64,000 nucleotides of DNA. It comes from Candidatus Nanopelagicales bacterium (GTDB taxonomy: Bacteria > Actinomycetota > Actinomycetes > S36-B12 > UBA5976). Shown here piece after piece: positions 1 through 8,489 of this stretch (within the stretch, counting starts at the first letter, position 1; every line of letters begins with the position of its first letter). The position numbers and the translations under genes were made by a program. The notes beneath the pieces were generated by a model, which was not told the origin of the DNA, did no database searches, and saw nothing but the letters and a program-made list of their open reading frames with translations. The DNA lies in the NCBI GenBank assembly GCA_030157865.1, contig JAOATY010000003.1:27883-91882 (forward strand), given 5' to 3'.

Positions 1-100
1 GACTTAATTCTCGCACACCTTTAGTTATCCAGCGAATACAAAGTTTTATGAAATGCAATCCTAGAAATGAAGTTCATATGCATTAAACATTAAGGCCAAT
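1..100. other. window edge, no gene seen
   Basis: These bases lie between the window edge and the rplI terminator. They are AT-rich and I see no reading frame with a ribosome binding site, no RNA gene and no repeat. In many actinobacteria dnaB would lie here, directly after rplI, but no dnaB sequence is present; dnaB is at 37345 instead. Confidence 0.5.
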
Positions 101-134
101 AAAGAAAGCCCACGATAAATCGTGGGCTTTCTTT
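101..134 (-). terminator. terminator of the rpsF-ssb-rpsR-rplI operon
   Basis: A perfect 16-bp inverted repeat (101-116 against 119-134) has a two-base AA centre. The outer arms are AAAG/CTTT, so an A/T tract flanks the GC-rich core on both strands and the element could stop transcription from either side. It lies 11 bases past the rplI stop codon, so its main job is probably to end the ribosomal operon. Confidence 0.85.
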
Positions 135-145
135 AATTAGGTTTA

Positions 146-589
146 TTACTTCTTGCTGCCTCGTACATCAAGAACAACAGTTGCCAATACATCTGCATGT
201 AGGCGAACTGTGATTTCGTGACGGCCTGCTGTTTTGATAGGGGACGCAAGAACAATCTTGCGCTTATCAACGTCAACAACGCGGATTGCAGAAGCGATGT
301 CACCAACAGTGATGGAACCGAATAGGCGACCTTCGCTGCCAGCGCGAGCTGAGATCACAATTGGAGCGGCTTCAAGTGCAGCCTTGATTTCCATTGCGTG
401 ATCTAGATCGCGAACCGAGCGCTTGTTACGTGCGCGCTTGATCTGAGTAACTTGCTTTTCGCCGCCACGAGTCCATGCAGTTGCAAGGCCCTGTGGAACT
501 AGGAAGTTACGGCCAAATCCTGGCTTTACATCTACTACGTCGCCTGCACTACCAAGGCCAGTGACTTCTTGAGTCAAAATTAGTTTCAT
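146..589 (-). CDS. rplI: 50S ribosomal protein bL9
   Basis: bL9 binds 23S rRNA at the base of the L1 stalk and helps maintain reading frame. The 147-residue product has the family's usual length. The N-terminal domain opens with MKLILTQEV and contains the conserved [13 protein letters not shown] (residues about 24-36). The middle is the expected helical connector, and the C-terminal domain begins near residue 75 with GRLFGSIT. It is the last gene of a four-gene leftward operon, 13 bases after rpsR, followed by a strong hairpin. Nothing odd is seen in the protein; its usual downstream partner dnaB is missing. Confidence 0.97.
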   Translation of the reverse strand: MKLILTQEVTGLGSAGDVVDVKPGFGRNFLVPQGLATAWTRGGEKQVTQIKRARNKRSVRDLDHAMEIKAALEAAPIVISARAGSEGRLFGSITVGDIASAIRVVDVDKRKIVLASPIKTAGRHEITVRLHADVLATVVLDVRGSKK

Positions 590-602
590 AAGTCATCTCT
601 CC

Positions 603-839
603 TTATCGTGCTGTTGATGTGTATGGAAGCAATGCGATCTCGCGTGCGTTCTTAACTGCATTGGCGATATCGCGCTGATGCTGAGTGCAGTTACCTGTTA
701 CTCGGCGAGCGCGAATCTTGCCGCGATCAGAAATGAACTTGCGCAAGGTAGGAATGTCTTTGTAGTCAATTGCTACAGCATTTTTGCTGCAGAATGCACA
801 AACCTTCTTCTTAAATTTCTTTACTGGTGGCTTAGCCAT
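603..839 (-). CDS. rpsR: 30S ribosomal protein bS18, cysteine-containing form
   Basis: bS18 pairs with bS6 on the 30S platform. The 78-residue product has the usual core, with conserved [10 protein letters not shown] and RVTGNC. It carries CxxC at residues 14-17 and C51/H54, a set able to bind zinc. This matches the 'C+' type of S18. Many actinobacteria also have a cysteine-free copy used when zinc is scarce, and no such copy is in this window. It lies between ssb and rplI in the operon and is probably controlled with rpsF by the leader structure at 1688-1730. Confidence 0.97.
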   Translation of the reverse strand: MAKPPVKKFKKKVCAFCSKNAVAIDYKDIPTLRKFISDRGKIRARRVTGNCTQHQRDIANAVKNAREIALLPYTSTAR

Positions 840-914
840 TGTGGTGCTCCTTTGGAAGCCCGGTTCTATCCGGAATGGTTGTTCAACAAAAGTTGAGTTG
901 GATGGGATCGTTCG

Positions 915-1376
915 TTAGAACGGAGGTTCGTCTCCTGCGGACGCAGGTGCGGCCCAAGGATCTTCGGATGGTGCTGCTGCTCCGCCGCCGCTGTAACCGC
1001 TGTCGGTACGTGCAACACGGTTTACTTTTGCAGTGGCGTTACGTAGAGCTGGACCGACGTCATCGACATCCATTTCAACTACGGTGCGCTTTTCGCCTTC
1101 CTTAGTTTCATATGAACGCTGCTTCAAACGGCCGGTAACAATAACGCGAGTTCCCTTTGTTAAGGACTCGGCTACGTTCTCGGCGTATTGACGCCAAACG
1201 CTGCAACGCAAAAACAGAGTGTCTCCGTCTTTCCATTCATTGGTCGCCTTGTCGAGCATTCGAGTTGTTGAAGCAACTGTGAATGATGCGACAGCCTGGC
1301 CATTTGGAGTAAAGCGCAGTTCTGGATCACCGGTTAGGTTTCCAATAACTGTTACTACTACGTCTCCTTGTGCCAT
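915..1376 (-). CDS. ssb: single-stranded DNA-binding protein
   Basis: SSB coats single-stranded DNA in replication, recombination and repair. The 153-residue product has an N-terminal OB fold (about residues 1-110: [19 protein letters not shown], then [21 protein letters not shown]). A short Gly/Ala/Ser-rich linker follows, and the protein ends in the acidic tip DEPPF that recruits partner proteins. The linker is short for an actinobacterial SSB. It sits 9 bases after rpsF, so the S6-SSB-S18-L9 genes form one transcript in the order known from mycobacteria and streptomycetes. Confidence 0.97.
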   Translation of the reverse strand: MAQGDVVVTVIGNLTGDPELRFTPNGQAVASFTVASTTRMLDKATNEWKDGDTLFLRCSVWRQYAENVAESLTKGTRVIVTGRLKQRSYETKEGEKRTVVEMDVDDVGPALRNATAKVNRVARTDSGYSGGGAAAPSEDPWAAPASAGDEPPF

Positions 1377-1385
1377 GACGAACCT

Positions 1386-1676
1386 CTACTTCGCGTCGAG
1401 ACGCATGACTTTAGTGCGAAGCACTGATTCATTAAGTCCCAACTGACGATCGAGTTCGGCAACAGCTGCTGGTGTGCAGTTGATGTCTAGAAGGGCGTAG
1501 ATACCTTCACCCTTTTTATTGATTTCGTAAGCCAAACGGCGACGACCCCAGATATCGACTTTGCCAACTGTGCCGCCATCGTTCTTGACTACGTTTAGAA
1601 ACGCATCAAGTGATGGTGCAACTGTTCGCTCTTCGAGCTCGGGATCGAGAATTACTACAACTTCGTAGTGACGCAT
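1386..1676 (-). CDS. rpsF: 30S ribosomal protein bS6
   Basis: bS6 forms a heterodimer with bS18 on the 30S platform. I place the start at 1676 ([13 protein letters not shown]), giving 96 residues, the family length. An in-frame start 60 bases upstream would add an unlike leader peptide and run through the structured 5' leader. The chosen ATG follows a strong AGGAGG about 11 bases upstream. The conserved [18 protein letters not shown] lies in the middle of the protein. First gene of the leftward operon; its Shine-Dalgarno sequence is part of the inverted repeat annotated at 1688-1730. Confidence 0.95.
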   Translation of the reverse strand: MRHYEVVVILDPELEERTVAPSLDAFLNVVKNDGGTVGKVDIWGRRRLAYEINKKGEGIYALLDINCTPAAVAELDRQLGLNESVLRTKVMRLDAK

Positions 1677-1687
1677 ACTGATACCCA

Positions 1688-1730
1688 CCTCCTGTGGACT
1701 AATCGGCCACGGTCTTTCCGTGGCAGGAGG
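1688..1730 (-). promoter_or_regulatory. rpsF leader, S6:S18-type autoregulatory structure (candidate)
   Basis: Read on the minus strand, an outer stem CCTCCTG/CAGGAGG (plus-strand 1724-1730 with 1688-1694) encloses a perfect inner hairpin CCACGG/CCGTGG (1718-1723 with 1707-1712) with loop AAAGA. A 12-base unpaired segment starting CCGATT (1695-1706) follows the inner hairpin on its 3' side. The outer stem uses the rpsF Shine-Dalgarno sequence. A CCG beside a hairpin in an rpsF leader is the hallmark of the known S6:S18-binding RNA, where the dimer represses its own operon. The folding is seen in the sequence; the binding is inferred from the family. Confidence 0.7.
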
Positions 1731-1736
1731 GATCAA

Positions 1737-1861
1737 GAACCTTTAGTCTAGGGCATTTTTTAGAGGTCAAAAAACCTTATGCACAGGCACTAATACTGGC
1801 TCAGACCGGATTTGGATTGGGCGGGAAAGCAAGGGTTCAACCGTCCAAGTACCCTTAATTC
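1737..1861. promoter_or_regulatory. divergent promoter region between rpsF and nfo
   Basis: This is a 125-base gap between two divergent genes. On the minus strand TAGACT (plus 1745-1750) is a plausible -10 element for the ribosomal operon and would give a leader of about 60 bases that includes the S6:S18-type fold. A matching -35 is weak (TTTTTG, 17 bases away). For nfo I see no convincing promoter. Confidence 0.4.
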
Positions 1862-2641
1862 ATGGGAAATCTAGCAATTGGGTCACATGTTGGGGGCGAT
1901 GACCCCATCGCTGCGGCTAAAGAGTTGGGATTGGACCATATTCAAGTCTTTTTGGCCGATCCCCAGAGCTGGAAAGGCTCTATTTTCCCCCATTCTGAAG
2001 GGGCGCAGGGCCTGAAAGCCAGTTCCGAAGCCGCTGGAATCGGTATCTATGTCCACGCCAGATACATCATTAATGTGGCGACAACCAATAACAAGGTTCG
2101 AATCCCAAGCCGAAAATTGCTGCAAACTGACGTTGACGCGGCTGCCGCAGTTGGCGCCAAAGCCGTAATTGTTCACGGCGGTCACGTTACTGATGGCGAT
2201 GACCCACAAGCTGGCATTGATAACTGGGTTAAGGCATTAGCTCAATTGGATATGAAGGTCCCGGTCCTGATTGAAAACACTGCTGGTGGCAAGAACTCCA
2301 TGGCCAGAAGGTTGGAGTCGATCAAGGGTCTTTGGGGCGCAGTCGGTGATACCGGAGTCGGTTTTTGTTTGGACACTTGCCATGCCCACGCTGGTGGAAT
2401 CGATATGGGACAACTCGCAGACACGATTCTTGGAATCACCGGACGTATCGATTTGATTCACTGCAACGACAGTCGGGACTCATTTGATTCCGGTGCTGAT
2501 CGCCACGCAAATCTAGGCGAAGGTTCCATTGGAATGGACAACATAATCAATTGCCTCAAAACTGCCAAAGCCCCGATCGTTTTAGAAACTCCATTTGAAG
2601 GTGTGGCTGCCGACTTAGAACTGCTGCGTAAATCGCTGTAA
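1862..2641 (+). CDS. nfo: deoxyribonuclease IV (AP endonuclease, endonuclease IV)
   Basis: Endonuclease IV cuts DNA 5' to abasic sites in base excision repair, using three metal ions in a TIM barrel. The 259-residue product contains the family's metal-binding signatures: VLIENTAGG near residue 138, FCLDTCHAHAGG near 168-179, and HCNDSRDSFDSGADRHANLGEG near 200-221, the last slightly divergent from the usual GS-x-DRHE-x-IGEG. It starts at an ATG with the typical GSHVGG near the N-terminus. It stands alone on the plus strand, between the divergent ribosomal operon and the FemAB gene. Confidence 0.93.
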   Translation: MGNLAIGSHVGGDDPIAAAKELGLDHIQVFLADPQSWKGSIFPHSEGAQGLKASSEAAGIGIYVHARYIINVATTNNKVRIPSRKLLQTDVDAAAAVGAKAVIVHGGHVTDGDDPQAGIDNWVKALAQLDMKVPVLIENTAGGKNSMARRLESIKGLWGAVGDTGVGFCLDTCHAHAGGIDMGQLADTILGITGRIDLIHCNDSRDSFDSGADRHANLGEGSIGMDNIINCLKTAKAPIVLETPFEGVAADLELLRKSL

Positions 2642-2703
2642 ATCTCAATCCCCTTAGTCGCCGATATCCATAGGTAGTTCAAAACCATAGGTAGATTGAA
2701 TAC

Positions 2704-3825
2704 GTGCAGGTTCGCCAGATAAGTTCCGAAAAGCACCTGTCATACATTGCAGGTCGCTCTTCCGTGTCTTTCTTGCAAACTCCAGCTTGGGGTAAAACTA
2801 AAGCCGGTTGGACTTCCCAATCACTGGGTTGGTTTGTTGGTGACGAACTTGTTGGTGCTGGGTTAATCCTGCTACGCAAGGTTCCAAAAGTCGAAAAGTA
2901 CCTTGCTTATCTTCCTGAAGGACCTGACCTAAATTGGGATAACAGCAACGAAGTTGAGCGTGCACTAAAAGCTCTTGTTGTTTTCGCAAAAGATCGCGGC
3001 GTCTTTCAAATCAAAATGGGTCCACACACTTGGGTTCGACGTTGGCATGCCGAAACTTTGAAGTCAGCGATCGCGCAGGAAAGTGCGAAAGTAATTGGTG
3101 AAGTTACACCTGATCAAGTGAACGAATCTGGGATTGCACTACTAAGTCAGTTGAAGGCATTGGGTTGGAAGCAACGCAAGGCTGAAGCTTCTGGATTTGG
3201 TGACTATCAACCGCGCTATGTATTCCAGATTGATCTGGCTGGAAAAACTGAAGATGAAATATTCGAAGGCTTTAATCAACAATGGCGACGAAATATTCGT
3301 AAGGCCGAAAAAGAAGGTGTCACAGTTCGCCAAGGCACAATTTCAGATTTAGAAATCTTCCATACTTGCTATGTCGAAACTGCAAAGCGTGATCACTTCA
3401 CGCCTCGATCACTTTCTTATTTCCAAACTATGTGGACGGCAATGCGCGAAGAAGCAATCGAGCGAATTGCATTACTTATCGCATCGCATCCAGATCATGA
3501 AGGTGCTATCGCTGCCACCACAATGACTCGAGTTGGTAACCATTCTTGGTATTCCTATGGCGCATCGACAACAGCTGCAAGAGATCTGCGACCAAGTAAC
3601 GCTGTGCAATGGGAGATGATCAAGATTGCGCTAAATGAAGGTGCAGATATCTATGACATGCGCGGAATATCAGACACACTTGATTCCAGCAATCATCTGT
3701 TCGGATTAATTCAATTCAAGCTTGGAACCGGTGGATACGCGCAAGAATATGTAGGTGAATGGGATTACGTGCTTTCGCCAATTTGGGCCAAGGCGTTTGA
3801 TGCCTACATGTCGAGGCGGAGGTAA
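2704..3825 (+). CDS. FemAB-type peptidoglycan bridge aminoacyltransferase
   Basis: FemABX proteins add amino acids from aminoacyl-tRNA to the lipid II stem peptide in the cytoplasm. The 373-residue product starts at GTG and shows the family layout of two GNAT-like folds: SFLQTPAWGKTKAGWTSQSLGWF in segments near residues 22-45, a FNQQWRRNIRKAEKEGV motif near 190-206, and a C-terminal DMRGISDTLDSSNHLFGLIQFKLGTGG in segments. The last part is very typical of FemX/MurM relatives. The stop lies 3 bases before the next start, implying coupling with the racemase-like gene. Streptomyces has a FemX gene at the equivalent place near rpsF. The amino acid added cannot be read from sequence. Confidence 0.9.
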   Translation: MQVRQISSEKHLSYIAGRSSVSFLQTPAWGKTKAGWTSQSLGWFVGDELVGAGLILLRKVPKVEKYLAYLPEGPDLNWDNSNEVERALKALVVFAKDRGVFQIKMGPHTWVRRWHAETLKSAIAQESAKVIGEVTPDQVNESGIALLSQLKALGWKQRKAEASGFGDYQPRYVFQIDLAGKTEDEIFEGFNQQWRRNIRKAEKEGVTVRQGTISDLEIFHTCYVETAKRDHFTPRSLSYFQTMWTAMREEAIERIALLIASHPDHEGAIAATTMTRVGNHSWYSYGASTTAARDLRPSNAVQWEMIKIALNEGADIYDMRGISDTLDSSNHLFGLIQFKLGTGGYAQEYVGEWDYVLSPIWAKAFDAYMSRRR

Positions 3826-3828
3826 GTA

Positions 3829-4971
3829 ATGACATTTTCGTTAAACGTTGATGCAACTAGGTTTCGCGGGCATTTAGTTTCCGTAATGAATACTTATGCC
3901 TCCGCTGGTGCAAACCTTGTGCCAGTGATTAAAGGTAATGGTTATGGATTTGGCCGAGGGGTCTTGGCCGATGAAGCTTCACGTCTTGGCTGCAATCGAG
4001 TTGCAATCGGAACCGTTTGGGAACTTGGTCAAGCACTTGCGGATTTCCCGGGTGAAATATTAATTCTTGAACCCTTTAACTCAGTTGATAAAGCGTCGGT
4101 TTCGCAGTGGCGAACACATCTAGAACATAACTCGGAACGAATCATCGTCACAGTCAGCAACACTGACTTGGCTGCGGTTCGATCAGCCGGTGCAAAGAAC
4201 ATTTACTTAGAGGGAAAGACTTCACTTTCTCGGTTTGGCATCTTGCCTTATGACTTGCAATCTATTGAAAATTTCAATGACTTAAAAGTTATGGGCTTAT
4301 CCCTTCACTTACCAATCGTTCAGCTTTCGAGCAAAGTTGATGCCACAACCGAAATTTCTTCAGCTTTTGATGGAGCGTCACTTTCACAGAGTATGACTGA
4401 GACTTGGAATTGGATTGTCCTTTATCAAGAGCTCGTTACAAAACATGCGCTAACGAAACACTTGAGTCTTTCTCATGTGACTGCTGATCAAGTGAGGTCA
4501 CTTAAGAAAATGGTGCAAAGTTATAACTTTGATTTAGAAGTTGAAGTGCGCGCTGGAACTAAGTTGTGGCTTGGTGAGCCGAGTTCGTTACAAGCCACTG
4601 GAACCGTACTTCAAATTCATGAACTTACACATCGCCAAACTGTTGGCTACCAACAAACCGACAGCGGAAGTAACAAGCGCTTAATTGTTGTCAGCGGTGG
4701 TACTGCGCACGGGGTAGCTATGGCTGCGCCAAGTAATGCTGGTTCACTTCGGAAAAAAGGTGTTGCGATCGCAGAAGGCTTCTCTCAAGCAATTGGAAAA
4801 GTTAGATCACCATTTAGTTTTAAGGGCAAGAACCTAGATTTTGTTGAGCCACCACACATGCAGGTTTCAATGTTGTGGAGTAACGACATGACAATTGCGG
4901 TTGGCGATAACTTGAATTGCAATGTCAGAAATACAACAACAAATTTTGATTCCGTTGTTGGACTCAATTAA
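3829..4971 (+). CDS. alanine racemase-like PLP protein
   Basis: Fold-type III PLP enzyme of the alanine racemase family, 380 residues. The N-terminal barrel carries VPVIKGNGYGFGRG, where K35 is the expected PLP-binding lysine; the usual motif is AVVKANAYGHG. The C-terminal domain has TVGYQQ, which could hold the tyrosine acid/base, and HMQVSMLW where GRVSMD is typical. These departures suggest a sub-family rather than the housekeeping racemase. It is 3 bases after the FemAB gene, with the Shine-Dalgarno GGAGG inside that gene's end, so the two probably act together on peptidoglycan precursors. D-alanine formation is possible but not proven. Confidence 0.8.
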   Translation: MTFSLNVDATRFRGHLVSVMNTYASAGANLVPVIKGNGYGFGRGVLADEASRLGCNRVAIGTVWELGQALADFPGEILILEPFNSVDKASVSQWRTHLEHNSERIIVTVSNTDLAAVRSAGAKNIYLEGKTSLSRFGILPYDLQSIENFNDLKVMGLSLHLPIVQLSSKVDATTEISSAFDGASLSQSMTETWNWIVLYQELVTKHALTKHLSLSHVTADQVRSLKKMVQSYNFDLEVEVRAGTKLWLGEPSSLQATGTVLQIHELTHRQTVGYQQTDSGSNKRLIVVSGGTAHGVAMAAPSNAGSLRKKGVAIAEGFSQAIGKVRSPFSFKGKNLDFVEPPHMQVSMLWSNDMTIAVGDNLNCNVRNTTTNFDSVVGLN

Positions 4972-4978
4972 TTCGTAA

Positions 4979-7153
4979 CTAAGGTAAAACGTTAACTACC
5001 TTTAAAGTAACGGTGCTACCAGAATTAACTACAGTTGTGCTGGCTGGCAATTGATCCACTACATAAAGTGGAAGTGTTGAGTCTGCGCCAGGCTGTAATT
5101 CCAAAACAACTGACAATCCCAAGCCCTGCAGAACTGCAGTTGCGTCTGCCACCTTTGCCCGGCGAATGTCTGGAATCGTGACTGCTACTACTGGAGCTGC
5201 TGGATCTACAACTGGCGTAGTCGGCACTGCTGAAGCAGATGGACTGTCAGTTGGGTTAGCTCCGTTTGGCTGACCAGAAGGAAGTCCAGCAAATTTTTGC
5301 ACTGGTAAATCCTTTAGTGCAGCTTTCATGTAAGCCGTAAAGATTCGTGCCGGGTAGGAACCACCAGTTACCGATCGCATTCCACCCGTGCCGGAAAGTG
5401 TCATTGGTTGACCATCTGGTCCATCTTTAACGAACATAACTGCAGTTGCTAATTCAGGTGTATACCCAGCAAACAGTGCTGACTTATTGTCATTTGTAGT
5501 TCCGGTCTTACCTGCAACTGGACGACCAAGTGCTTTTGCAGCTTTGCCGGTTCCAACTTCGACAACTTTTTGTAATGCGTAATTGACTGTGTCTGCGATG
5601 TCAGTGCTAAATGCCTGAACTGGTTTTGGATTTAACTTGTAAAGAATTTCACCAGAGCCAGTCGTGATTGTGTTGATGTATGACGGAGCTACTTGTAATC
5701 CGCGCGATGCAAATGTTGCGTAGGCTGCCGCAATGTCAACGACGTGCGGACTTGTTGTACCAAGTGTGAAAGCCAAGTTTGGTTCCATACCAACTGCATC
5801 TGCTGGAATACCAGCACGTTTTGCAGCATTGAAAACTGTCTCTAGGCCAACGGCATCAGCAAGTTCAACATATGCAGAGTTGACCGAATCTTGAGTTGCT
5901 TTCAACATCGTGATTCGGTCACCAAAAGATTTGTCGCCATAGTTAACAACTTCGTATGTGCCAACCATGGTCTTGTTTTTTCCACTGAATGTAGTTGCCA
6001 GGGTCACATCGTTTTCTAAACCAGCAGCTAATGCGAATGGCTTAAATGTCGAACCAGCTTGGCCAATCATCTGAGTTGCATTGTTGAACTGATTTTCTAA
6101 ATAGTCAGCGCCGCCGTACATTGCAACAACTTCGCCAGTCTCTGGTCGAACTGATGCCACTCCAATGCGCAAGCCTTCGATGTTTTCAGTTGGGCTTTGC
6201 TCGTTTACTGCCGCGATCATTGCGTCTTGGGCAACTTTGTTAAACGTTGTAATAACTCGCAAACCAAGTAAGTTGATTTGGTCTTCAGTAATTCCATTTG
6301 CGTACATGGTTTGACGAACTTGTTCTACAAGATGTCCTTGCGGACCACCAAATGCATTAATTTGTTCGTAAGGCTTAATCGCTGGAAAAGTTACTGAACT
6401 TCTTTCCTCTTGCGAAATCCAACCTTTCTCTACCATGCCATCTAGAACGTAATTCCAACGCGAAGTTAAAGCATCAAGGTTTTCCTCTGGGGCCAGCCCA
6501 TTGGGAGCTTGCACGATTGCAGCTAGGACTGCAGATTCCGAGACTTCTAGTTGACTAACGCTCTTTCCAAAATATTGGTTGGCTGCAGTTTCAATTCCAT
6601 ACGCACCACGACCGAAGTAAATCGTGTTTAAGTAATCTTTAAGAATTTGATCTTTACTAATAATTGTTTCGAGTTTGATCGAGAGAACGAGCTCACGTAA
6701 CTTTCTCGTGATCGTGCGTTCCTGAGTCAGATATGCATTCTTTGCATACTGTTGCGTGATAGTTGAACCACCGCCAGCGCCAGTGGCGCCAATCAAGTTT
6801 GTGACAACGGCTCGCGAAATACCTCGAATTGAGAATCCGCCATGCTCATAAAACTCTCGGTCTTCGGCTGCCAACATCGCTTGTTGCGTTTGCACTGGGA
6901 TTTGATCGAACTCGATGGAAACTCGATTTGCTTCACCTAAGCGTCCGAGTTCCGTCACACCATCGTCGTAATACAAAATTGTGGTTTGCGCCGTTGCAAT
7001 TTGGCTAGCTTCCGGAACCGAAATCAATCGAACGGAAATCGCCAACGCAATTACTGCAGCGCCAAATCCCAAGAAAGCGAGAGTAAGAATTTGTCTTAGC
7101 GATGGAACTAAACGCATCAACCCGCGTTTGTCTTTGCGGGGATAGTTTGCCAT
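4979..7153 (-). CDS. class A penicillin-binding protein with PASTA domain (PonA1-like)
   Basis: Bifunctional peptidoglycan synthase, 724 residues. One membrane segment lies near residues 22-48. The GT51 glycosyltransferase domain has catalytic E97 in AAEDREFYEHGG and the GGGSTITQQYAKN motif near 127-139. The transpeptidase domain has all three active-site motifs: S368-TF-K371, S423-V-N425 and K549-TG. A proline/serine linker then leads to one PASTA domain (about 655-724), which in this family binds muropeptide or beta-lactam-like ligands outside the cell. The DUF5318 gene sits 4 bases upstream, the same pair as Rv0049-ponA1 of Mycobacterium tuberculosis. Confidence 0.95.
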   Translation of the reverse strand: MANYPRKDKRGLMRLVPSLRQILTLAFLGFGAAVIALAISVRLISVPEASQIATAQTTILYYDDGVTELGRLGEANRVSIEFDQIPVQTQQAMLAAEDREFYEHGGFSIRGISRAVVTNLIGATGAGGGSTITQQYAKNAYLTQERTITRKLRELVLSIKLETIISKDQILKDYLNTIYFGRGAYGIETAANQYFGKSVSQLEVSESAVLAAIVQAPNGLAPEENLDALTSRWNYVLDGMVEKGWISQEERSSVTFPAIKPYEQINAFGGPQGHLVEQVRQTMYANGITEDQINLLGLRVITTFNKVAQDAMIAAVNEQSPTENIEGLRIGVASVRPETGEVVAMYGGADYLENQFNNATQMIGQAGSTFKPFALAAGLENDVTLATTFSGKNKTMVGTYEVVNYGDKSFGDRITMLKATQDSVNSAYVELADAVGLETVFNAAKRAGIPADAVGMEPNLAFTLGTTSPHVVDIAAAYATFASRGLQVAPSYINTITTGSGEILYKLNPKPVQAFSTDIADTVNYALQKVVEVGTGKAAKALGRPVAGKTGTTNDNKSALFAGYTPELATAVMFVKDGPDGQPMTLSGTGGMRSVTGGSYPARIFTAYMKAALKDLPVQKFAGLPSGQPNGANPTDSPSASAVPTTPVVDPAAPVVAVTIPDIRRAKVADATAVLQGLGLSVVLELQPGADSTLPLYVVDQLPASTTVVNSGSTVTLKVVNVLP

Positions 7154-7157
7154 TCCT

Positions 7158-7667
7158 CTATTTCAACACATCTCTAGGCTCACGAGGTGGAGTGCGAGGC
7201 GCGCCATCACCTAATACATATGACATGTGGAGATGATTCCAACCACATTGCTTGCAAACTTCAACAACATAGACCCGAAAATGTCCATACTCATAAGCCA
7301 AAACCTTTAGTTCGCTTGTTGTTTTGACTCTTCCTGATAAGTAGCCAAGATCGTCACCAAAGATATATGTCACATGAACAAGTTCGCTCTTAGCGCACAT
7401 GGGACACTCGCGTTCAGTCTGTTCACCGTGATGTTTGGCAGCACGTAATAGATATGGATCTGCGTCACATACTTGTTCTCGCAATAAGGCATCGTGTTTG
7501 ATTTGCTCAAGTACTGCGCGACGGGCCAAAACGTAATCCAAAACATGGCGAGGGCGAACTGGATCTGCCACATCTTCGGCTGGATAAGGGATTGGGCGAG
7601 GTGGTTCCGAGCTAATTCCGCCAGCCCGGATTCCAGAAATACTCTGATGCGAACCGGGCCTACTCAC
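7158..7667 (-). CDS. DUF5318 family protein, zinc-ribbon-like
   Basis: A 169-residue protein of an actinobacterial family of unknown function, like Rv0049. The conserved part is about residues 40-155: YVLARRAVLEQI, DADPYLLRAAKHHG, ECPMCAKSEL, then VVEVCKQCGWNHLHMSYVLG. Two CxxC pairs could bind zinc. The first 40 residues are proline-rich and poorly conserved in kind, so translation might begin later. The GTG used here follows AAGG at a 7-base distance. It is cotranscribed with the class A PBP, which suggests a role linked to wall synthesis. Confidence 0.85.
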   Translation of the reverse strand: MSRPGSHQSISGIRAGGISSEPPRPIPYPAEDVADPVRPRHVLDYVLARRAVLEQIKHDALLREQVCDADPYLLRAAKHHGEQTERECPMCAKSELVHVTYIFGDDLGYLSGRVKTTSELKVLAYEYGHFRVYVVEVCKQCGWNHLHMSYVLGDGAPRTPPREPRDVLK

Positions 7668-7804
7668 CTGACAACCTTATGACTGTTGCCGGAGTCTGGC
7701 TTTTGCGAATTTGCGCTGTAGAGGCCAAAACCCGCCTTATCCATAGGAAGTTAGGTAATCCCCGCATGGTCAATTTGCTGGAGACTGGCCAGCCTGTATC
7801 CTTT

Positions 7805-7827
7805 AGATGTATCAGTTTGATACATCT
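7805..7827 (+). promoter_or_regulatory. palindromic operator candidate for the PadR regulator
   Basis: AGATGTATCA (7805-7814) and TGATACATCT (7818-7827) form a perfect 10-bp inverted repeat with a 3-base spacer, 32 bases upstream of the PadR start. PadR proteins bind ATGT/ACAT dyads in their own promoters, and both half-sites are present. Autoregulation is inferred. There is no T-tract, so this is unlikely to be a terminator. Confidence 0.65.
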
Positions 7828-7859
7828 ATTTATCCTATGTTTTAAGGGTTGGACGCGCT

Positions 7860-8450
7860 GTGGCCAAAAGATCTGCTGCTCTAGAGCTGGCAATTCTTGG
7901 CGTTTTGGCGCAAACCCCCCAGCATGGTTACGAACTTCGCAAGCGATTGATTTCCGTTCTCGGACTATTCAGCACGATTTCCTACGGCGCTTTGTACCCA
8001 GCTCTTAAGTCCCTAGTTGAGCGCGGCTTACTTGTTGAACAAGATGAAGTTGGAACTGGAAAGTATCCAAAGCGCGCTCGAATTACATATGCCTTAACTG
8101 ATGCCGGCCTTGCTTACTTCAACGAATTAGTTGCCGATAGCGGACCAGGTGCTTGGGATGACGACACTTTTGCAGTTCGCATGTCCTTGTTTGGACAGAC
8201 CGAAGTTAATACTCGAATTCATATTTTGCAGGGGCGCCGTAGTCGCGTCGAAGAACGACTAGCAAACTTACAAACCAATTTGTCTAAGGGTCGCGAACGT
8301 TTGGACTCTTACACATTAGAACTTCAACAGCACGGCCTAGATGCACTGGAACGAGAAGTGCGTTGGCTCAATGAACTTATCTCGCGAGAACAATCACAGG
8401 GTGCCGCAGGTAGCGGTAACACTCAAGTCTCGCAAGGTAACAACAAGTAA
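7860..8450 (+). CDS. PadR family transcriptional regulator
   Basis: A 196-residue DNA-binding regulator starting at GTG. The winged helix-turn-helix occupies about residues 1-85, with ALELAILGVLAQTPQHGYELRKRL and ISYGALYPALKSLVERGLL as the typical PadR signatures (given in segments). The C-terminal part is a helical, charged dimerisation region, ending in a Gln/Asn-rich tail. It lies 39 bases before the inositol phosphate synthase gene in the same direction; the pair is conserved in mycobacteria (Rv0047c with ino1) and streptomycetes. It may control inositol supply as well as itself through the palindrome at 7805-7827. Confidence 0.93.
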   Translation: MAKRSAALELAILGVLAQTPQHGYELRKRLISVLGLFSTISYGALYPALKSLVERGLLVEQDEVGTGKYPKRARITYALTDAGLAYFNELVADSGPGAWDDDTFAVRMSLFGQTEVNTRIHILQGRRSRVEERLANLQTNLSKGRERLDSYTLELQQHGLDALEREVRWLNELISREQSQGAAGSGNTQVSQGNNK

Positions 8451-8489
8451 GACCGCAAGAAATATTCACTGACAACTAGGAGGCATACA

